From Bacteroidota bacterium (lineage in GTDB: Bacteria; Bacteroidota; Bacteroidia; Chitinophagales; LD1): a stretch of 37,447 bases of DNA. Within the stretch, counting starts at the first letter, position 1; each line of letters begins with the position of its first letter. Both the position numbers and the translations under genes were made by a program. Location of the stretch: positions 1 to 37,447 of the forward strand of contig CANJVG010000020.1 of NCBI GenBank assembly GCA_947478005.1, given 5' to 3'. Shown here in pieces: positions 1 through 8,087 of this stretch. The notes below the pieces were generated by a model. The model saw nothing but the letters and a program-made list of their open reading frames with translations. It made no database searches and had not been told where the DNA came from.

Positions 1-875
1 ACGAGGATAGGCGTTTCGGGTATTGCTTCGCGGAAATAAGTGATTAGCGCTTTATCTCCAGTGCTGTATTTTTCGGGTTTCTTGCCTGCTTCCCAAGGGG
101 AGAGATGAATATAATCGGCACCGTCCTGCGCCAATAATTTTGAGAGTGCAACGCTTTCATCAAAATCAATTCCCTGAAAGGTGTATTTGTCTTCGGGCGA
201 GAGGCGAATGCCAACGAGAAAATCTTTTTTAACCACAGCTTTGATTTTCTGCAACACGGTGCGCAATAACCGATTTCGGTTTTCGAAACTGCCGCCCCAT
301 TCATCGGTGCGGTGATTTGTGGCGGTGCTCAGGAACTGATGCAGCAGATAACCATGGGCACCGTGCAATTCAACCCCGTCAAAGCCCGCCAGCTCGGCAC
401 GTTGAGCTGCTGCTACAAAATCGGCTATCACACGACTAATATCTTCGGTGGTAGCGGCACGAACTTCTACCGGAACTTTAGCATGGGGCATGGTATGGGC
501 GCTTGCGCTCAAGGGTTGTGCGCCAATTAAATCCTGGGGGCTGCGGGCACCTCCGTGAAATATCTGGACAACTGCAAGACTGCCATAAGCCTGAATGCCT
601 TTGGCCAAGCGGGTGAGACCTTGCAAATGTTTATCGTCATAAATTCCCAACTCGCCTTTCCAGCCCTGACCATCGGCCGAAACGTTGGCGGCACAGGTTA
701 TAATCATACCGAAGTTTTGTTTGGCGCGGCTCACCAACCAGTTGTATTCATCATCGCTCAGAGTGCCGTCTTCATGGCTTTGCAGATTGGTCATGGGTGC
801 CAATGCTATTCGGTTGAGCATTTTTTTGCCGGAAGATGGAAAGGTAAACGGGCTGAAGAGTTTATTAAGTGACAT
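1..875 (-). CDS. NADH:flavin oxidoreductase, Old Yellow Enzyme family (3' end missing)
   Basis: FMN-dependent ene-reductase of the YqjM-like class, a TIM-barrel enzyme that reduces activated C=C bonds with NAD(P)H in the cytosol. The frame is open from the ATG at 873-875 to the window edge, giving about 291 of the usual 340-380 residues. Visible family marks are APMTN at residues 26-30, QIFHGGAR at 104-111, the ELHGAHGYLLHQFLS block at 169-183 with the two substrate-binding histidines H171 and H174, and the TNHRTDEWGGSFENR run just after it. The stop lies outside the window. The gene follows the SOUL protein on the same strand after a 96-nt gap, so co-transcription is possible but not shown. 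The physiological substrate cannot be read from the sequence. Confidence 0.93.
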   Translation of the reverse strand, partial: MSLNKLFSPFTFPSSGKKMLNRIALAPMTNLQSHEDGTLSDDEYNWLVSRAKQNFGMIITCAANVSADGQGWKGELGIYDDKHLQGLTRLAKGIQAYGSLAVVQIFHGGARSPQDLIGAQPLSASAHTMPHAKVPVEVRAATTEDISRVIADFVAAAQRAELAGFDGVELHGAHGYLLHQFLSTATNHRTDEWGGSFENRNRLLRTVLQKIKAVVKKDFLVGIRLSPEDKYTFQGIDFDESVALSKLLAQDGADYIHLSPWEAGKKPEKYSTGDKALITYFREAIPETPIL

Positions 876-971
876 TCTACTTTGCTGCTTTGATTTGAAG
901 CTGCGAAGGAATAAAAAGTGAGCGATTAGCGCTTTCGCCTATAAAATTATCGCTGTGAACGCTGTGGCAAA

Positions 972-1577
972 CTAAGCTGGCACAGACTCTTTGCTGATGC
1001 CTACGATAATTTCATTTCTGCGAAAAAGAAAATCCCATGGTGCATTGTAGCCGAGAAAGCGAAAGTTGTTTTGGTGCTTAATGCCGAGTTTTGAAAGCTG
1101 TTGGTTCAGTTCCTTTTTTCTGCTTTCAATTTTTTCATCGGATGCCCAGCCACCGAAACGGATGACTGCCACATATTCTTCGGGTGACTTGTGTAGCTCA
1201 ATGGAACCCGAGGATGGTTTGGGTAGATTGTTGAGATTATATCCTTCGGGCATTACAAAGCTCATGGTTGATTGGCCGTTTTCCATTTGCATGTGGACGG
1301 GAGCGGTCATGGCAATTTTGTTGCTGCTTTGGTTGCCGCCAAAAATATAGCCTGCCAAAACCCGGAAGTTTTTATTGGCAGAACCTTTATAAGTCGGGTT
1401 GCTGTTGGTGACGGAAGCAAGGACGGCTGCGGGATAGTAGCGAAATTCAAGTTCGTCTTTTTTGCCAAGCTCTTTGTAGGGTTGTTGTGGTGTTTTTGCC
1501 ATAATGGTAGTGATGAAGGCTATTGCTATAGTCAGCAGCAAAATTACTACTGAAGAAATGAATAGTTTCCTTTTCAT
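972..1577 (-). CDS. SOUL-family haem-binding protein, membrane-anchored or exported
   Basis: 201-residue protein of the SOUL/HBP family, small beta-barrel proteins known to bind haem or tetrapyrroles. It begins with a hydrophobic stretch at about residues 8-28 that acts as a signal anchor or signal peptide. The mature part carries the family blocks LEFRYYPAAVLASV near 43-56, KIAMTAPVHMQ near 87-97, MSFVMPEGY near 104-112 and the C-terminal RRNEIIVGI. Length and motif order fit bacterial SOUL proteins. Ligand and partner are unknown. Upstream lies the gene-free repeat region; downstream on the same strand is the Old Yellow Enzyme gene. Confidence 0.9.
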   Translation of the reverse strand: MKRKLFISSVVILLLTIAIAFITTIMAKTPQQPYKELGKKDELEFRYYPAAVLASVTNSNPTYKGSANKNFRVLAGYIFGGNQSSNKIAMTAPVHMQMENGQSTMSFVMPEGYNLNNLPKPSSGSIELHKSPEEYVAVIRFGGWASDEKIESRKKELNQQLSKLGIKHQNNFRFLGYNAPWDFLFRRNEIIVGISKESVPA

Positions 1578-1682
1578 GCGGGTATAACAAGCAGAATGAT
1601 TAATAGTTTAGGGTTGTTGATGGCGTATCGCAGAGCGAATAATTGAACACCTCTAACAACAAAGAACGAATACCTTGCTTTG

Positions 1683-1934
1683 CGGCTTGTCGTCACAGTC
1701 ATATTCGGTGCTGTCAGCTTTATTTTCGGTGTCGTAAGATATGTTTTCGGTGCTGTCAGATTTAATTTCGCTGTCGTAAGATTCATTTTCGGTGTTGTTC
1801 GATATAGATTCGTTGTTCTCATTATCGTGTTCGTTGTCGTTTAGTTTAGATTCGGTGCTGTCAATATTATTTTCGGTGACGTAACTGTTGTGTTCGGTGT
1901 CGTCAGTATTGAATTCGTTGTCGTCACTATCGTG
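1683..1934. repeat. 21-bp tandem repeat (minisatellite), 12 units
   Basis: Twelve head-to-tail units of exactly 21 bp, with clear unit starts at 1704, 1725, 1746 and so on to 1914, and a more diverged unit at 1683-1703. The conserved core at the left of each unit reads TTCGGTGYCGTMA with small changes (TTCGTTGTCGTCA is common); the last eight bases vary widely. No unit is inserted or lost against the 21-bp ruler. On the minus strand one frame stays open through all 12 units and would encode an acidic heptad (E-x-x-x-D-D-T), but that frame has no ATG, GTG or TTG start between the upstream stop at 1980-1982 and the repeats. Confidence 0.9.
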
Positions 1935-1970
1935 TTCGGCCTGCTTTTTGCTAAAAAATTGACCTTTTGT

Positions 1971-2022
1971 GGGGTGTATTCAACTTTTGAATGGGAAACT
2001 TGTACGGGGTGTATTCAATTTT
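1971..2022. repeat. 17-nt direct repeat pair
   Basis: GGGGTGTATTCAAYTTT occurs at 1971-1987 and 2006-2022, a 35-bp step, differing at one base (C/T). It sits right after the minisatellite. No coding or regulatory role is apparent. Confidence 0.8.
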
Positions 2023-2255
2023 GGGACTAAAAACGAAACCAGGGACAGGTGGTGCGTGGTAAGGTGGTGTGGAGGGAGAGAGTTTCGGATAGCGGATGGC
2101 GGATTTCGGATTGAAATGGGAATGCAATGGAACGCCCGCTTGAAAGACAAAGTCGGGCAGGCCGATGGGGGAGATTTTTATGATTTTGGAGATTTAGGAA
2201 ATGGGGTTGGGATTTGTTGTTGGTCAGGCGACCAACAATGGCTGAAGATGGCGAA

Positions 2256-3110
2256 TCATTCTACTAATCTCTTAGGTTTTTGCACGGCTAATTTTTCATC
2301 TACAAAAAGCGCTTCGTTAAATCCATCCAACTCTTCGACAAGATGACAGAAATAGTTGTGGTAATTGGCAACCCATAGATATTTTGACCAAATCTTAGGA
2401 TTGCTTTCATGGCGCTTGAGATTTGTTTCTATTTTTTCCTTATGACGGTCAAGGATACCTGCATCAACTGCTCCATCGCCAACAGTATTCGCTAAGTAGT
2501 TTACAAAGGGCTGATTGTCTGAGTCAATTAATATGTCTGAGTAATGGGGGGAATGTTTCGGATTTCCATAATACTTAAGATGCTGACTAACCAATTCCAT
2601 CACTTCCTTTGACAAAACCACCCTAGGATTACTAGCAATTGAATTTTCAATTTTGTACGACTCTAATAAAGCCTTGCCATATACAACATCATCCCCTACA
2701 AATAACTGACCAACGGAAAATCCTCCTCTTACAAAAAAACCTTCAAGCGCCATCGTCAACTGATAGTACGACAACTTCTGAATAACAGCCCCAAATTCAC
2801 TCTCTCCATCACCAGATTGGATCGGATAACCTAAAACGATATTATCAGTGAAAATTTTTGCTATCCACGCAAGACCAAAGTCTGATTCAAGTTCATAAAC
2901 TTTGGGTTTCATCCAAGTACCACCTACTTGCAAAGCACTATATAACCTGTTCAACAAATCCTGCTCATCCTCAGGACTTGTAGTAGCAATAATTTCATCA
3001 GTAAAACCTAAAATGTCCATATAGACACAAAAGGACAATCTTTGAAAAGGGTTTTTGTCTTTAAAATATGGATGGCTGATGAGGGGTTGAGGCAATTTCT
3101 TTTCTTCCAT
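2256..3110 (-). CDS. Orphan class III nucleotidyl cyclase-like protein
   Basis: 284-residue soluble protein with no signal peptide. The layout recalls a class III nucleotidyl cyclase catalytic domain. VYMDILGFTDEI at residues 29-40 places D32 where the first metal-binding aspartate lies, followed by the usual GFT. KIFTDNIVLGY at 85-95 places D89 at the second metal position. RGGFSVGQLFVGDDVVYGKAL at 128-148 matches the conserved segment with a small-residue turn and an acidic/aromatic pair before the dimer helix. The C-terminal 100 residues are unrecognised. Families of this kind include Pycsar-type cyclases, but no effector gene (TIR, membrane or cNMP-binding protein) lies next to it, so that role is only a possibility. 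It is flanked by the repeat region and by divergent gcvH, so it is transcribed alone. Confidence 0.6.
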   Translation of the reverse strand: MEEKKLPQPLISHPYFKDKNPFQRLSFCVYMDILGFTDEIIATTSPEDEQDLLNRLYSALQVGGTWMKPKVYELESDFGLAWIAKIFTDNIVLGYPIQSGDGESEFGAVIQKLSYYQLTMALEGFFVRGGFSVGQLFVGDDVVYGKALLESYKIENSIASNPRVVLSKEVMELVSQHLKYYGNPKHSPHYSDILIDSDNQPFVNYLANTVGDGAVDAGILDRHKEKIETNLKRHESNPKIWSKYLWVANYHNYFCHLVEELDGFNEALFVDEKLAVQKPKRLVE

Positions 3111-3336
3111 TTTGGGTTTTGATTTAGGTTTATCTATCGCTACACACTCCTTCTATACTGCGCGAGCACTTCATACGGTGTATAAAACGAAATTGTCATT
3201 TCCTGTTATACCAAAAGTAGTTAGAAAATAGCGGGGGAGCAAAATTCCTTCGGCTATTTGATTATTTGGCTAATAGAGTGATATGAATTAGGGGTATTTT
3301 TTACATTCGCCCATTCAAAAATTAAAAACAAGCAAA

Positions 3337-3717
3337 ATGAATTTTCCGGCAGATTTGAAATACAGCAAAGAGCACGAATGGGTGCGTGTAGAAGGTAACT
3401 CAGGGACTATAGGCATTACTGATTTTGCACAAAAGGAACTGGGTGATATTGTTTATGTAGATATTAATACGGTTGGCGAAACTATTGCTAAAGATGCGGT
3501 GTTTGGTACCGTGGAAGCGGTGAAAACGGTGAGCGATTTGTTTATGCCAGTAGGCGCTAAGGTGTTGGAAGTGAATCCATCTCTGAACGATGCTCCCGAG
3601 AGCGTGAACAAAGATCCATACGCAAGCGGATGGATGGTGAAAGTTGAATTTACCGATGCTGCTCAACTCAATGAGTTGATGGATGCTGAGGCCTACAAAA
3701 AGCATATTGGCGCGTAA
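3337..3717 (+). CDS. gcvH: Glycine cleavage system H protein
   Basis: Lipoyl carrier protein that shuttles the aminomethyl group between the P, T and L proteins of the glycine cleavage complex. It has 126 residues, the standard length. The lipoylation lysine is K63 within [13 protein letters not shown], and the N-terminal [11 protein letters not shown] and the GDIVYVDIN strand are typical. The ATG at 3337 has an A-rich leader with no Shine-Dalgarno, usual for this phylum. The P and T protein genes are not next to it. The VanZ-like gene starts 21 nt downstream and probably shares the transcript. Confidence 0.98.
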   Translation: MNFPADLKYSKEHEWVRVEGNSGTIGITDFAQKELGDIVYVDINTVGETIAKDAVFGTVEAVKTVSDLFMPVGAKVLEVNPSLNDAPESVNKDPYASGWMVKVEFTDAAQLNELMDAEAYKKHIGA

Positions 3718-3738
3718 GCCATTCCTTACGGCAATCCA

Positions 3739-4107
3739 TTGATTTCCTTCTTAAAATATAATATACCGTCCATACTCTGGGCGGTTTTTATTTTGGCCTT
3801 ATGCCTTATGCCGGGGCATCATTTGCCGCATGTGACTATTTGGGAGTTTGATAAGGTTATTCATTTCGGCATGTATGTGATGCTTGCAGTCCTCATGTTT
3901 TACGGCTGGCAAAAGCAGGTCTCTTTTCCCGGTCTTCACTCTAAAACGTTTCTAAAAATTCTGCTGATAACCTCGGCTTACGGTTTTGCTGTAGAAGTAA
4001 TGCAGGAATTATTTACCAGCGACCGTCAATTTGATTTGGTAGATGCGCTGGCCAATTCTACAGGAGCTATCGTAGGTTGTTTTTTCAGCGCCCGATTTAT
4101 AAAATGA
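3739..4107 (+). CDS. VanZ-like small integral membrane protein
   Basis: 122-residue protein with about four transmembrane helices, beginning at a TTG codon 21 nt after the gcvH stop. The family signature D-K-x-x-H-F-x-x-Y is present as D38 to Y46 (FDKVIHFGMYVML), after LCLMPG at the end of helix 1; helix 3 begins near KILLITSAYG and ends in a FDLVDALANSTGA block before helix 4. The TTG start is preferred because the next in-frame ATG would remove helix 1. VanZ relatives are linked to glycopeptide or lipoprotein-related envelope functions, but the role here is unknown. The stop overlaps the next start in an ATGA. Confidence 0.85.
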   Translation: MISFLKYNIPSILWAVFILALCLMPGHHLPHVTIWEFDKVIHFGMYVMLAVLMFYGWQKQVSFPGLHSKTFLKILLITSAYGFAVEVMQELFTSDRQFDLVDALANSTGAIVGCFFSARFIK

Positions 4108-4361
4108 AGCTGCGCATAAAAGTAAAGCCCGGTTCGAAGACGGATGAGGTGATTCATGAAACAGATGGTTCGTGGAAAATAAAAATCAAAGGACAGCCCG
4201 TAGAAGGCAAGGCGAATAAATATCTGGTGGAATATTTAAGTGAGGTATTGCAACTACCTAAATCGAAAATTGTTTTGCTGAAAGGAGAAACGAATTCATT
4301 TAAAACGCTGGAGATTGATGCTGAAGAGAGTTATGTTCTGGAGAAACTTTCTGCCGCCTAA
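4104..4361 (+). CDS. DUF167 (YggU-like) protein
   Basis: Small 85-residue cytosolic protein of the YggU/DUF167 family, function unknown. The family core VKPGSKTDEV near residues 6-15 and the GKANKYLVEYLSEVL segment, plus SKIVLLKGETNSFKTLEI, are all present. The ATG at 4104 is chosen because it overlaps the VanZ-like stop as ATGA, which suggests translational coupling, and because DUF167 proteins start just before this strand; an upstream TTG at 4077 would add nine residues that overlap the VanZ gene. The 3' end overlaps the convergent recX stop by 4 nt. Confidence 0.9.
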   Translation: MKLRIKVKPGSKTDEVIHETDGSWKIKIKGQPVEGKANKYLVEYLSEVLQLPKSKIVLLKGETNSFKTLEIDAEESYVLEKLSAA

Positions 4362-4813
4362 CTAAGATCTTTGATGGCGTTGAGCGCTTTGCCCATTTCA
4401 TATCCTTTGCTGAGAAGAAAGCGCAGGAGTTTGGTTTTTCTATCGCGAGGAGTTTTCGCTTTAATGGTCGGCCACTTTTTCTCTGCCTGAATTTTTATCT
4501 GCTCATCGTAATTCTCTTCGTCCATATCATCCAAATATTTTTTGATGATAGAAGCATCAATTCGTTTCCCGCCTAAGGCCGCTTTCATTTTTGTTTTGCC
4601 CCATTTCTTCTTGGCGTGGCCGGCTACGAAGTATTTTACAAAGCGCTCTTCGTTCAAAAAATTATCGTCTTTCAATCGCGCAATGTATTTTCCATACTCT
4701 TCTTTCTCAATCTTCAGCTTGCGCAGTTTCTCCTTCACATCGCTTTCGCAGCGCTCCTGGTAAGCACAATAGTTGCTCAGCTTGTCGTAAATCTGTTGTT
4801 CCTCGGGATTCAT
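4358..4813 (-). CDS. recX: RecX family regulatory protein
   Basis: 151-residue helical protein of the RecX family, which binds RecA filaments and modulates recombination. The family pattern of three-helix repeats is visible: CAYQERCESDVKEKLRKL near residues 16-33, LKDDNFLNEERFVKYFV near 47-63, GKTKMKAALGGKRI near 72-85 and the last repeat LRFLLSKGYEMGKALNAI. Slightly basic and highly charged, as expected. recA is not in the window. It is divergent from the MFS gene with a 54-bp gap; on its strand a TATTTTCG element sits within that gap (complement of about 4856-4863), a possible -7 box. Confidence 0.92.
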   Translation of the reverse strand: MNPEEQQIYDKLSNYCAYQERCESDVKEKLRKLKIEKEEYGKYIARLKDDNFLNEERFVKYFVAGHAKKKWGKTKMKAALGGKRIDASIIKKYLDDMDEENYDEQIKIQAEKKWPTIKAKTPRDRKTKLLRFLLSKGYEMGKALNAIKDLS

Positions 4814-4867
4814 GCTGATTTGGTCAGAAGCATTTTCTTTTAGCTTCGTTCCGTTCGAAAATAGTAA

Positions 4868-6142
4868 TTGAAAAATTCACGCGCCATATTTCTTCTTCTG
4901 CTTGCCAATTCCATTTCAGGAGTTTCGCAAGGTATTTCGATGCTGGCTATACCCTGGTATTTTACCGGGGTTATTCATCGCGAAGGCCTTTTCGGCACTA
5001 CCTATTTTTTTATTACGGCTGCTTCATTGGCGTGGGGTTTATATGCAGGCACACTGATTGATAAGTATGACCGGAAACATATTTTTCTGGGAATCAACCT
5101 TACGGGGTTGCTGGTGCTTTCAACTATTTCGTTGATTGGTTTTAAAAACGATTCGCTGCCTTGGTTTTTGGTGGCTTGTGTATTTGCTACGACTATGTTC
5201 ATCTACAATATTCACTTCCCGAACTTGTATGCATACGCTCAGCAAATTACGACCAGCGAAAGCTATTCAAAGGTTACCTCGCTCCTTGAAATTCAGGGAC
5301 AGTTTACCTTTACTATAGCGGGTGCCGCGGCTGCTATTTTATTAAAAGGCATTGACCACCAGATTAATTTTTTTGGAGTAGATATTAGCTTGCCGTTCAC
5401 GATACGCCCCTGGAAGATTCACGAAATATTTATGATAGATGCGGTGACTTACCTGGCCGCATTCATTATTATTTACCGGATAAAATCGCTGCCTGTTGTT
5501 TTGATAAACAAGGATTTGAGTAGTTTAAAAGAAAGATTGAAAACGGGATTCAGCTTTTTGAAAAAGCATCCTGCAATTTTCCATTTCGGAAATGCGTCTA
5601 TGCTTGTATTTCTAACCATTATCGTTTTTGGAACCTACCTTCAACCGATTTATGTAGATACTTTTTTGCAGCGGGGTGGCGATGTTTATGCTTTTGGCGA
5701 CATGGCTTTTTCATTAGGCGCTTTGTTGGCTGGATTTCTAACGGCCATAGTTTTCGGAAACAAAAAGCCGGTTCAGGGAATAATTGTGCTTAGTGCTGTG
5801 TCGGGAGTAATGTATGCTGTAATGGTTGGAAGTAAAATTCTGTTTTTGTTTTTTCTGGCTAACTTTCTTATCGGGAGTTGCAATTCGGCTATTCGTATTC
5901 AGCGCATCACTTACCTCTTTCATCATATTCCAAATCATGTAATTGGGAGAGCGAATGGGGTATTCTTTGCGATTAACGTTTTTCTTCGGTTGCTCATCAT
6001 TGGCTTATTCAGTGTTCCTTTTTTCCACGAAGGCAATAATGTTTTGCTGAGTGTTGGTGTGTTGTCTATGGTTTGCTTTTCGGGTGCGATAATTCTTTCC
6101 CTACTTGTTAGGCGCTTGAATAGCCAAAAGGTAACCGGGTAA
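4868..6142 (+). CDS. MFS transporter, drug/siderophore-exporter type
   Basis: 424-residue 12-helix major facilitator. The motif A loop between helices 2 and 3 is LYAGTLIDKYDRKHIF near residues 58-73 (G-x-L-x-D-x-x-x-R-K). A second, degenerate copy between helices 8 and 9 is the expected half-repeat. The layout resembles the MFS_3 group (EntS-like and related putative exporters). Substrate is unknown. The start is a TTG at 4868; no ATG lies upstream in frame, and the first helix begins five residues in. It is divergent from recX and followed by a strong hairpin at 6152-6182. Confidence 0.9.
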   Translation: MKNSRAIFLLLLANSISGVSQGISMLAIPWYFTGVIHREGLFGTTYFFITAASLAWGLYAGTLIDKYDRKHIFLGINLTGLLVLSTISLIGFKNDSLPWFLVACVFATTMFIYNIHFPNLYAYAQQITTSESYSKVTSLLEIQGQFTFTIAGAAAAILLKGIDHQINFFGVDISLPFTIRPWKIHEIFMIDAVTYLAAFIIIYRIKSLPVVLINKDLSSLKERLKTGFSFLKKHPAIFHFGNASMLVFLTIIVFGTYLQPIYVDTFLQRGGDVYAFGDMAFSLGALLAGFLTAIVFGNKKPVQGIIVLSAVSGVMYAVMVGSKILFLFFLANFLIGSCNSAIRIQRITYLFHHIPNHVIGRANGVFFAINVFLRLLIIGLFSVPFFHEGNNVLLSVGVLSMVCFSGAIILSLLVRRLNSQKVTG

Positions 6143-6151
6143 AACACAAAA

Positions 6152-6190
6152 CCCGCTCTAAGAGTTATAGCTCTTATGCGGGCTTGATAA
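6152..6190 (+). terminator. Hairpin terminator after the MFS gene
   Basis: CCCGC (6152-6156) pairs with GCGGG (6178-6182) and TAAGAG (6159-6164) pairs with CTCTTA (6171-6176), with a 6-nt loop and a small internal mismatch. It lies 10 nt after the stop. The downstream T-run is weak, so efficiency is uncertain. Confidence 0.7.
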
Positions 6191-6379
6191 ATTAATAATC
6201 GCTTTAGCGGACAGAAACCAAGGTTTCGAGTCCTGCAATTCGTTATTTGTTTTCGTTAATAGGCCAATGAGGTCTTGGGGGTATAATTTGTTTCATGGTT
6301 TATATTTAGTGGTGGGTTCGTTTACGCCATGGTTTTTGCATTGTTTCATGGCGGCTTTGTTTTTTTTGCTGTTAAATGT

Positions 6380-6409
6380 TTTGGCAGATATTTTACAAGT
6401 CTATTTTTG
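6380..6409 (+). promoter_or_regulatory. Bacteroidota-type promoter (TTTG - N18 - TATTTTTG)
   Basis: TTTG at 6380-6383 and TATTTTTG at 6402-6409 match the -33 TTTG and -7 TAnnTTTG consensus of the Bacteroidota primary sigma factor, with an 18-nt spacer. The start codon is only 13 nt past the box, so the 5' leader would be just a few nucleotides. Confidence 0.6.
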
Positions 6410-6422
6410 TATGACACATTAA

Positions 6423-8024
6423 ATGAAGAAGTTTCTCCTCGCCATTATTGCCCTTTCGGTAAAATTTGCTTCGGCTCAGTTCCTATTACTTTCCCACCCC
6501 TATTCGAGTCAGGGTGAAGATGGTTTTTCTCCATGCCGGGACACCATTTCCATGTTTCAGCTTCACGAGTTTTACGATATTGGGGTTATTCTGCCATCAT
6601 GGCTACCGGTTGTAGATAGGAGTTATGTGGCTATTCTAGAAGGTAAAGTGGCTTACAACTTGGTAACGGGAATAAATGGCCCTCACATAAGTCATGAAGA
6701 CCTTCCGTTTTATCATTATTCACACGATACGGACTTTGATGTTATTCCGGATAAGACAGATGATAACCGGTTTACAAATCTGCTACCGTATTTGATTTAC
6801 AAGAAAAAAGATGGAACAGATACGGTGATTCACCCCGCGATTCATGTGGAATGGGAGTGCGGACTTGCCATGTGTAACAAGGTAAATCCGCTGAGCGCAG
6901 ATAACGATTATGGAAGAAGTGGCGGTTTTTTTAGTGCGGGACATGAAATAAAAGATAAGATTTGGAACTGGCCTACTATAGGCGATTGGGTGCATGTTGA
7001 AGGACAATATGTTTGGGATAGAGGGCATCCGCCAAGCGAAACGGAAATACATCCTCCGCGGTTTGTGGCGGTTAAGCGCTCGCTTCCCGAAAAAATAGAG
7101 ATAGGCGATAGTTCCGTGAAGTTTGCTACACGAGTGGACATATTTGCGAGTGGTGATGGTGGAGCACTTTACAACAATCGCTTTAATGCACAGACCTTTG
7201 TAAGGCGCGTGAACATGAGTTCGAAGGATTATGAATTTACGGTAAAAATGGAATTGCCGCGTCCTTCTCCACAAGCAAAAATGCGCTACTCACTTGCCCG
7301 CCATAATGGAGATAGCTTCAGCCAATATGAGTTGGTAGAAACTAATGATGATTCGGCAATTGCACGCATTACTATTCCCTGGAAAACAAAAAATGCAAAC
7401 GATTTAGAAATTTATGCACGCACTATTTACCTGTATTGGGATGAAGGAAAAGGAGTAGAAGCAAATTTGCCTGTAGATATTTACAAGGTGAAGTTGACGA
7501 ATCTTAAATTCCGATATATCAATGATAAACTTTCAAAGGCCGAAGTCCGTTTGTTTGCTAACGTAGGAAATGAATGGATTTTTTTAAATGACTTTTTCGC
7601 CAAGAAAGGAAAAATATTGACCAAAGGACTAGGTAAAACTTACAAGCACAAGTGGGTATTAAACAATGAATTTACCGTTTCCGTGCCTCGCGGTAAAAGT
7701 TTCAGAGTGTATATGAGCGGATGGGAAGTGGATGGTATCGATTTGCTATCGGGAGACATTCTTGACCCAACTTCGCCCTGTGACAAAAAAACTAAACGAT
7801 TTTTTAAGAATCGGATTTTTTCGATTCAGAATATGTTGCTTAAAGGATGTTTAGATGATGAATATGGCGAAATCAGCAACCTTCATTCTTTTGATAAGTT
7901 GGGCAGAAAGGATCAATTTACCAATTCGCCTCACGAAGGGAAAAATGATGACCCTTGTCCATTCAGTAAGTTTGATTTGAAAGACCGCTACTTTCTAAGC
8001 TATACGATTGAAAAGGTAAATTGA
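6423..8024 (+). CDS. Uncharacterised secreted protein with a TEIHPPR motif
   Basis: 533-residue exported protein, function not recognised. A signal peptide of about 19 residues ends at ASAQ. The middle third holds short, strikingly polar motifs: HYSHDTDFDVIPD near 98-110, HVEWECGL near 141-148, then GDWVHVEGQYVWDRGH at 187-202 and SETEIHPPRFVAVKR at 205-219. The clustered H, D, E and W residues look like a metal or ligand site, and similar GDxVxVEGxWVWDxGH...TEIHPPR blocks occur in uncharacterised secreted proteins of other bacteria, from memory. The C-terminal part appears beta-rich, ending near a conserved-looking FDLKDRYFLSYTI. No T9SS sorting domain is visible. It has its own promoter-like element and a shared bidirectional terminator. 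Confidence 0.8.
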   Translation: MKKFLLAIIALSVKFASAQFLLLSHPYSSQGEDGFSPCRDTISMFQLHEFYDIGVILPSWLPVVDRSYVAILEGKVAYNLVTGINGPHISHEDLPFYHYSHDTDFDVIPDKTDDNRFTNLLPYLIYKKKDGTDTVIHPAIHVEWECGLAMCNKVNPLSADNDYGRSGGFFSAGHEIKDKIWNWPTIGDWVHVEGQYVWDRGHPPSETEIHPPRFVAVKRSLPEKIEIGDSSVKFATRVDIFASGDGGALYNNRFNAQTFVRRVNMSSKDYEFTVKMELPRPSPQAKMRYSLARHNGDSFSQYELVETNDDSAIARITIPWKTKNANDLEIYARTIYLYWDEGKGVEANLPVDIYKVKLTNLKFRYINDKLSKAEVRLFANVGNEWIFLNDFFAKKGKILTKGLGKTYKHKWVLNNEFTVSVPRGKSFRVYMSGWEVDGIDLLSGDILDPTSPCDKKTKRFFKNRIFSIQNMLLKGCLDDEYGEISNLHSFDKLGRKDQFTNSPHEGKNDDPCPFSKFDLKDRYFLSYTIEKVN

Positions 8025-8040
8025 TTGTATTTACGAAAAC

Positions 8041-8072
8041 AAAAAAGGGGCTTTACGGAGCCCCTTTTTGTT
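8041..8072. terminator. Bidirectional terminator
   Basis: GGGGCT (8047-8052), loop TTACGG, AGCCCC (8059-8064), flanked by A6 on the left and T5 on the right, between two convergent genes. It can serve both strands. Confidence 0.9.
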
Positions 8073-8087
8073 TTAATTTTTGTTCGT

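Larger units (their letters stand above)
1578..2255. other. 678-bp gene-free region with tandem repeats
   Basis: No convincing gene was found here. The stretch holds the 21-bp minisatellite (1683-1934), a 17-nt direct repeat (1971-1987 and 2006-2022), and a G-rich strip near 2040-2130 with reiterated GCGGAT/TTTCGGAT words. Reading frames that cross the minisatellite only mirror its heptad periodicity, because 21 is a multiple of three. Confidence 0.7.

Noticed and set aside
1574-1822. 82-codon minus-strand ORF with LTAPK-type heptads
   Set aside because: It only reflects the 21-bp repeat read in one of three frames, it starts in mid-array, and it ends in non-repeat sequence without any domain.
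1683-1934. Possible CRISPR array
   Set aside because: Units are 21 bp with no spacers of 25-40 bp, the repeat is degenerate, and no cas gene is present.
2256-3110. Complete Pycsar anti-phage system
   Set aside because: A cyclase-like gene alone is not enough; no effector gene lies on either side.
6190-6240. tRNA-like T-arm (GGTTTCGAGTCC) in the gap after the MFS gene
   Set aside because: No stem pairing around the loop, and no acceptor, D or anticodon arms at the right distances.
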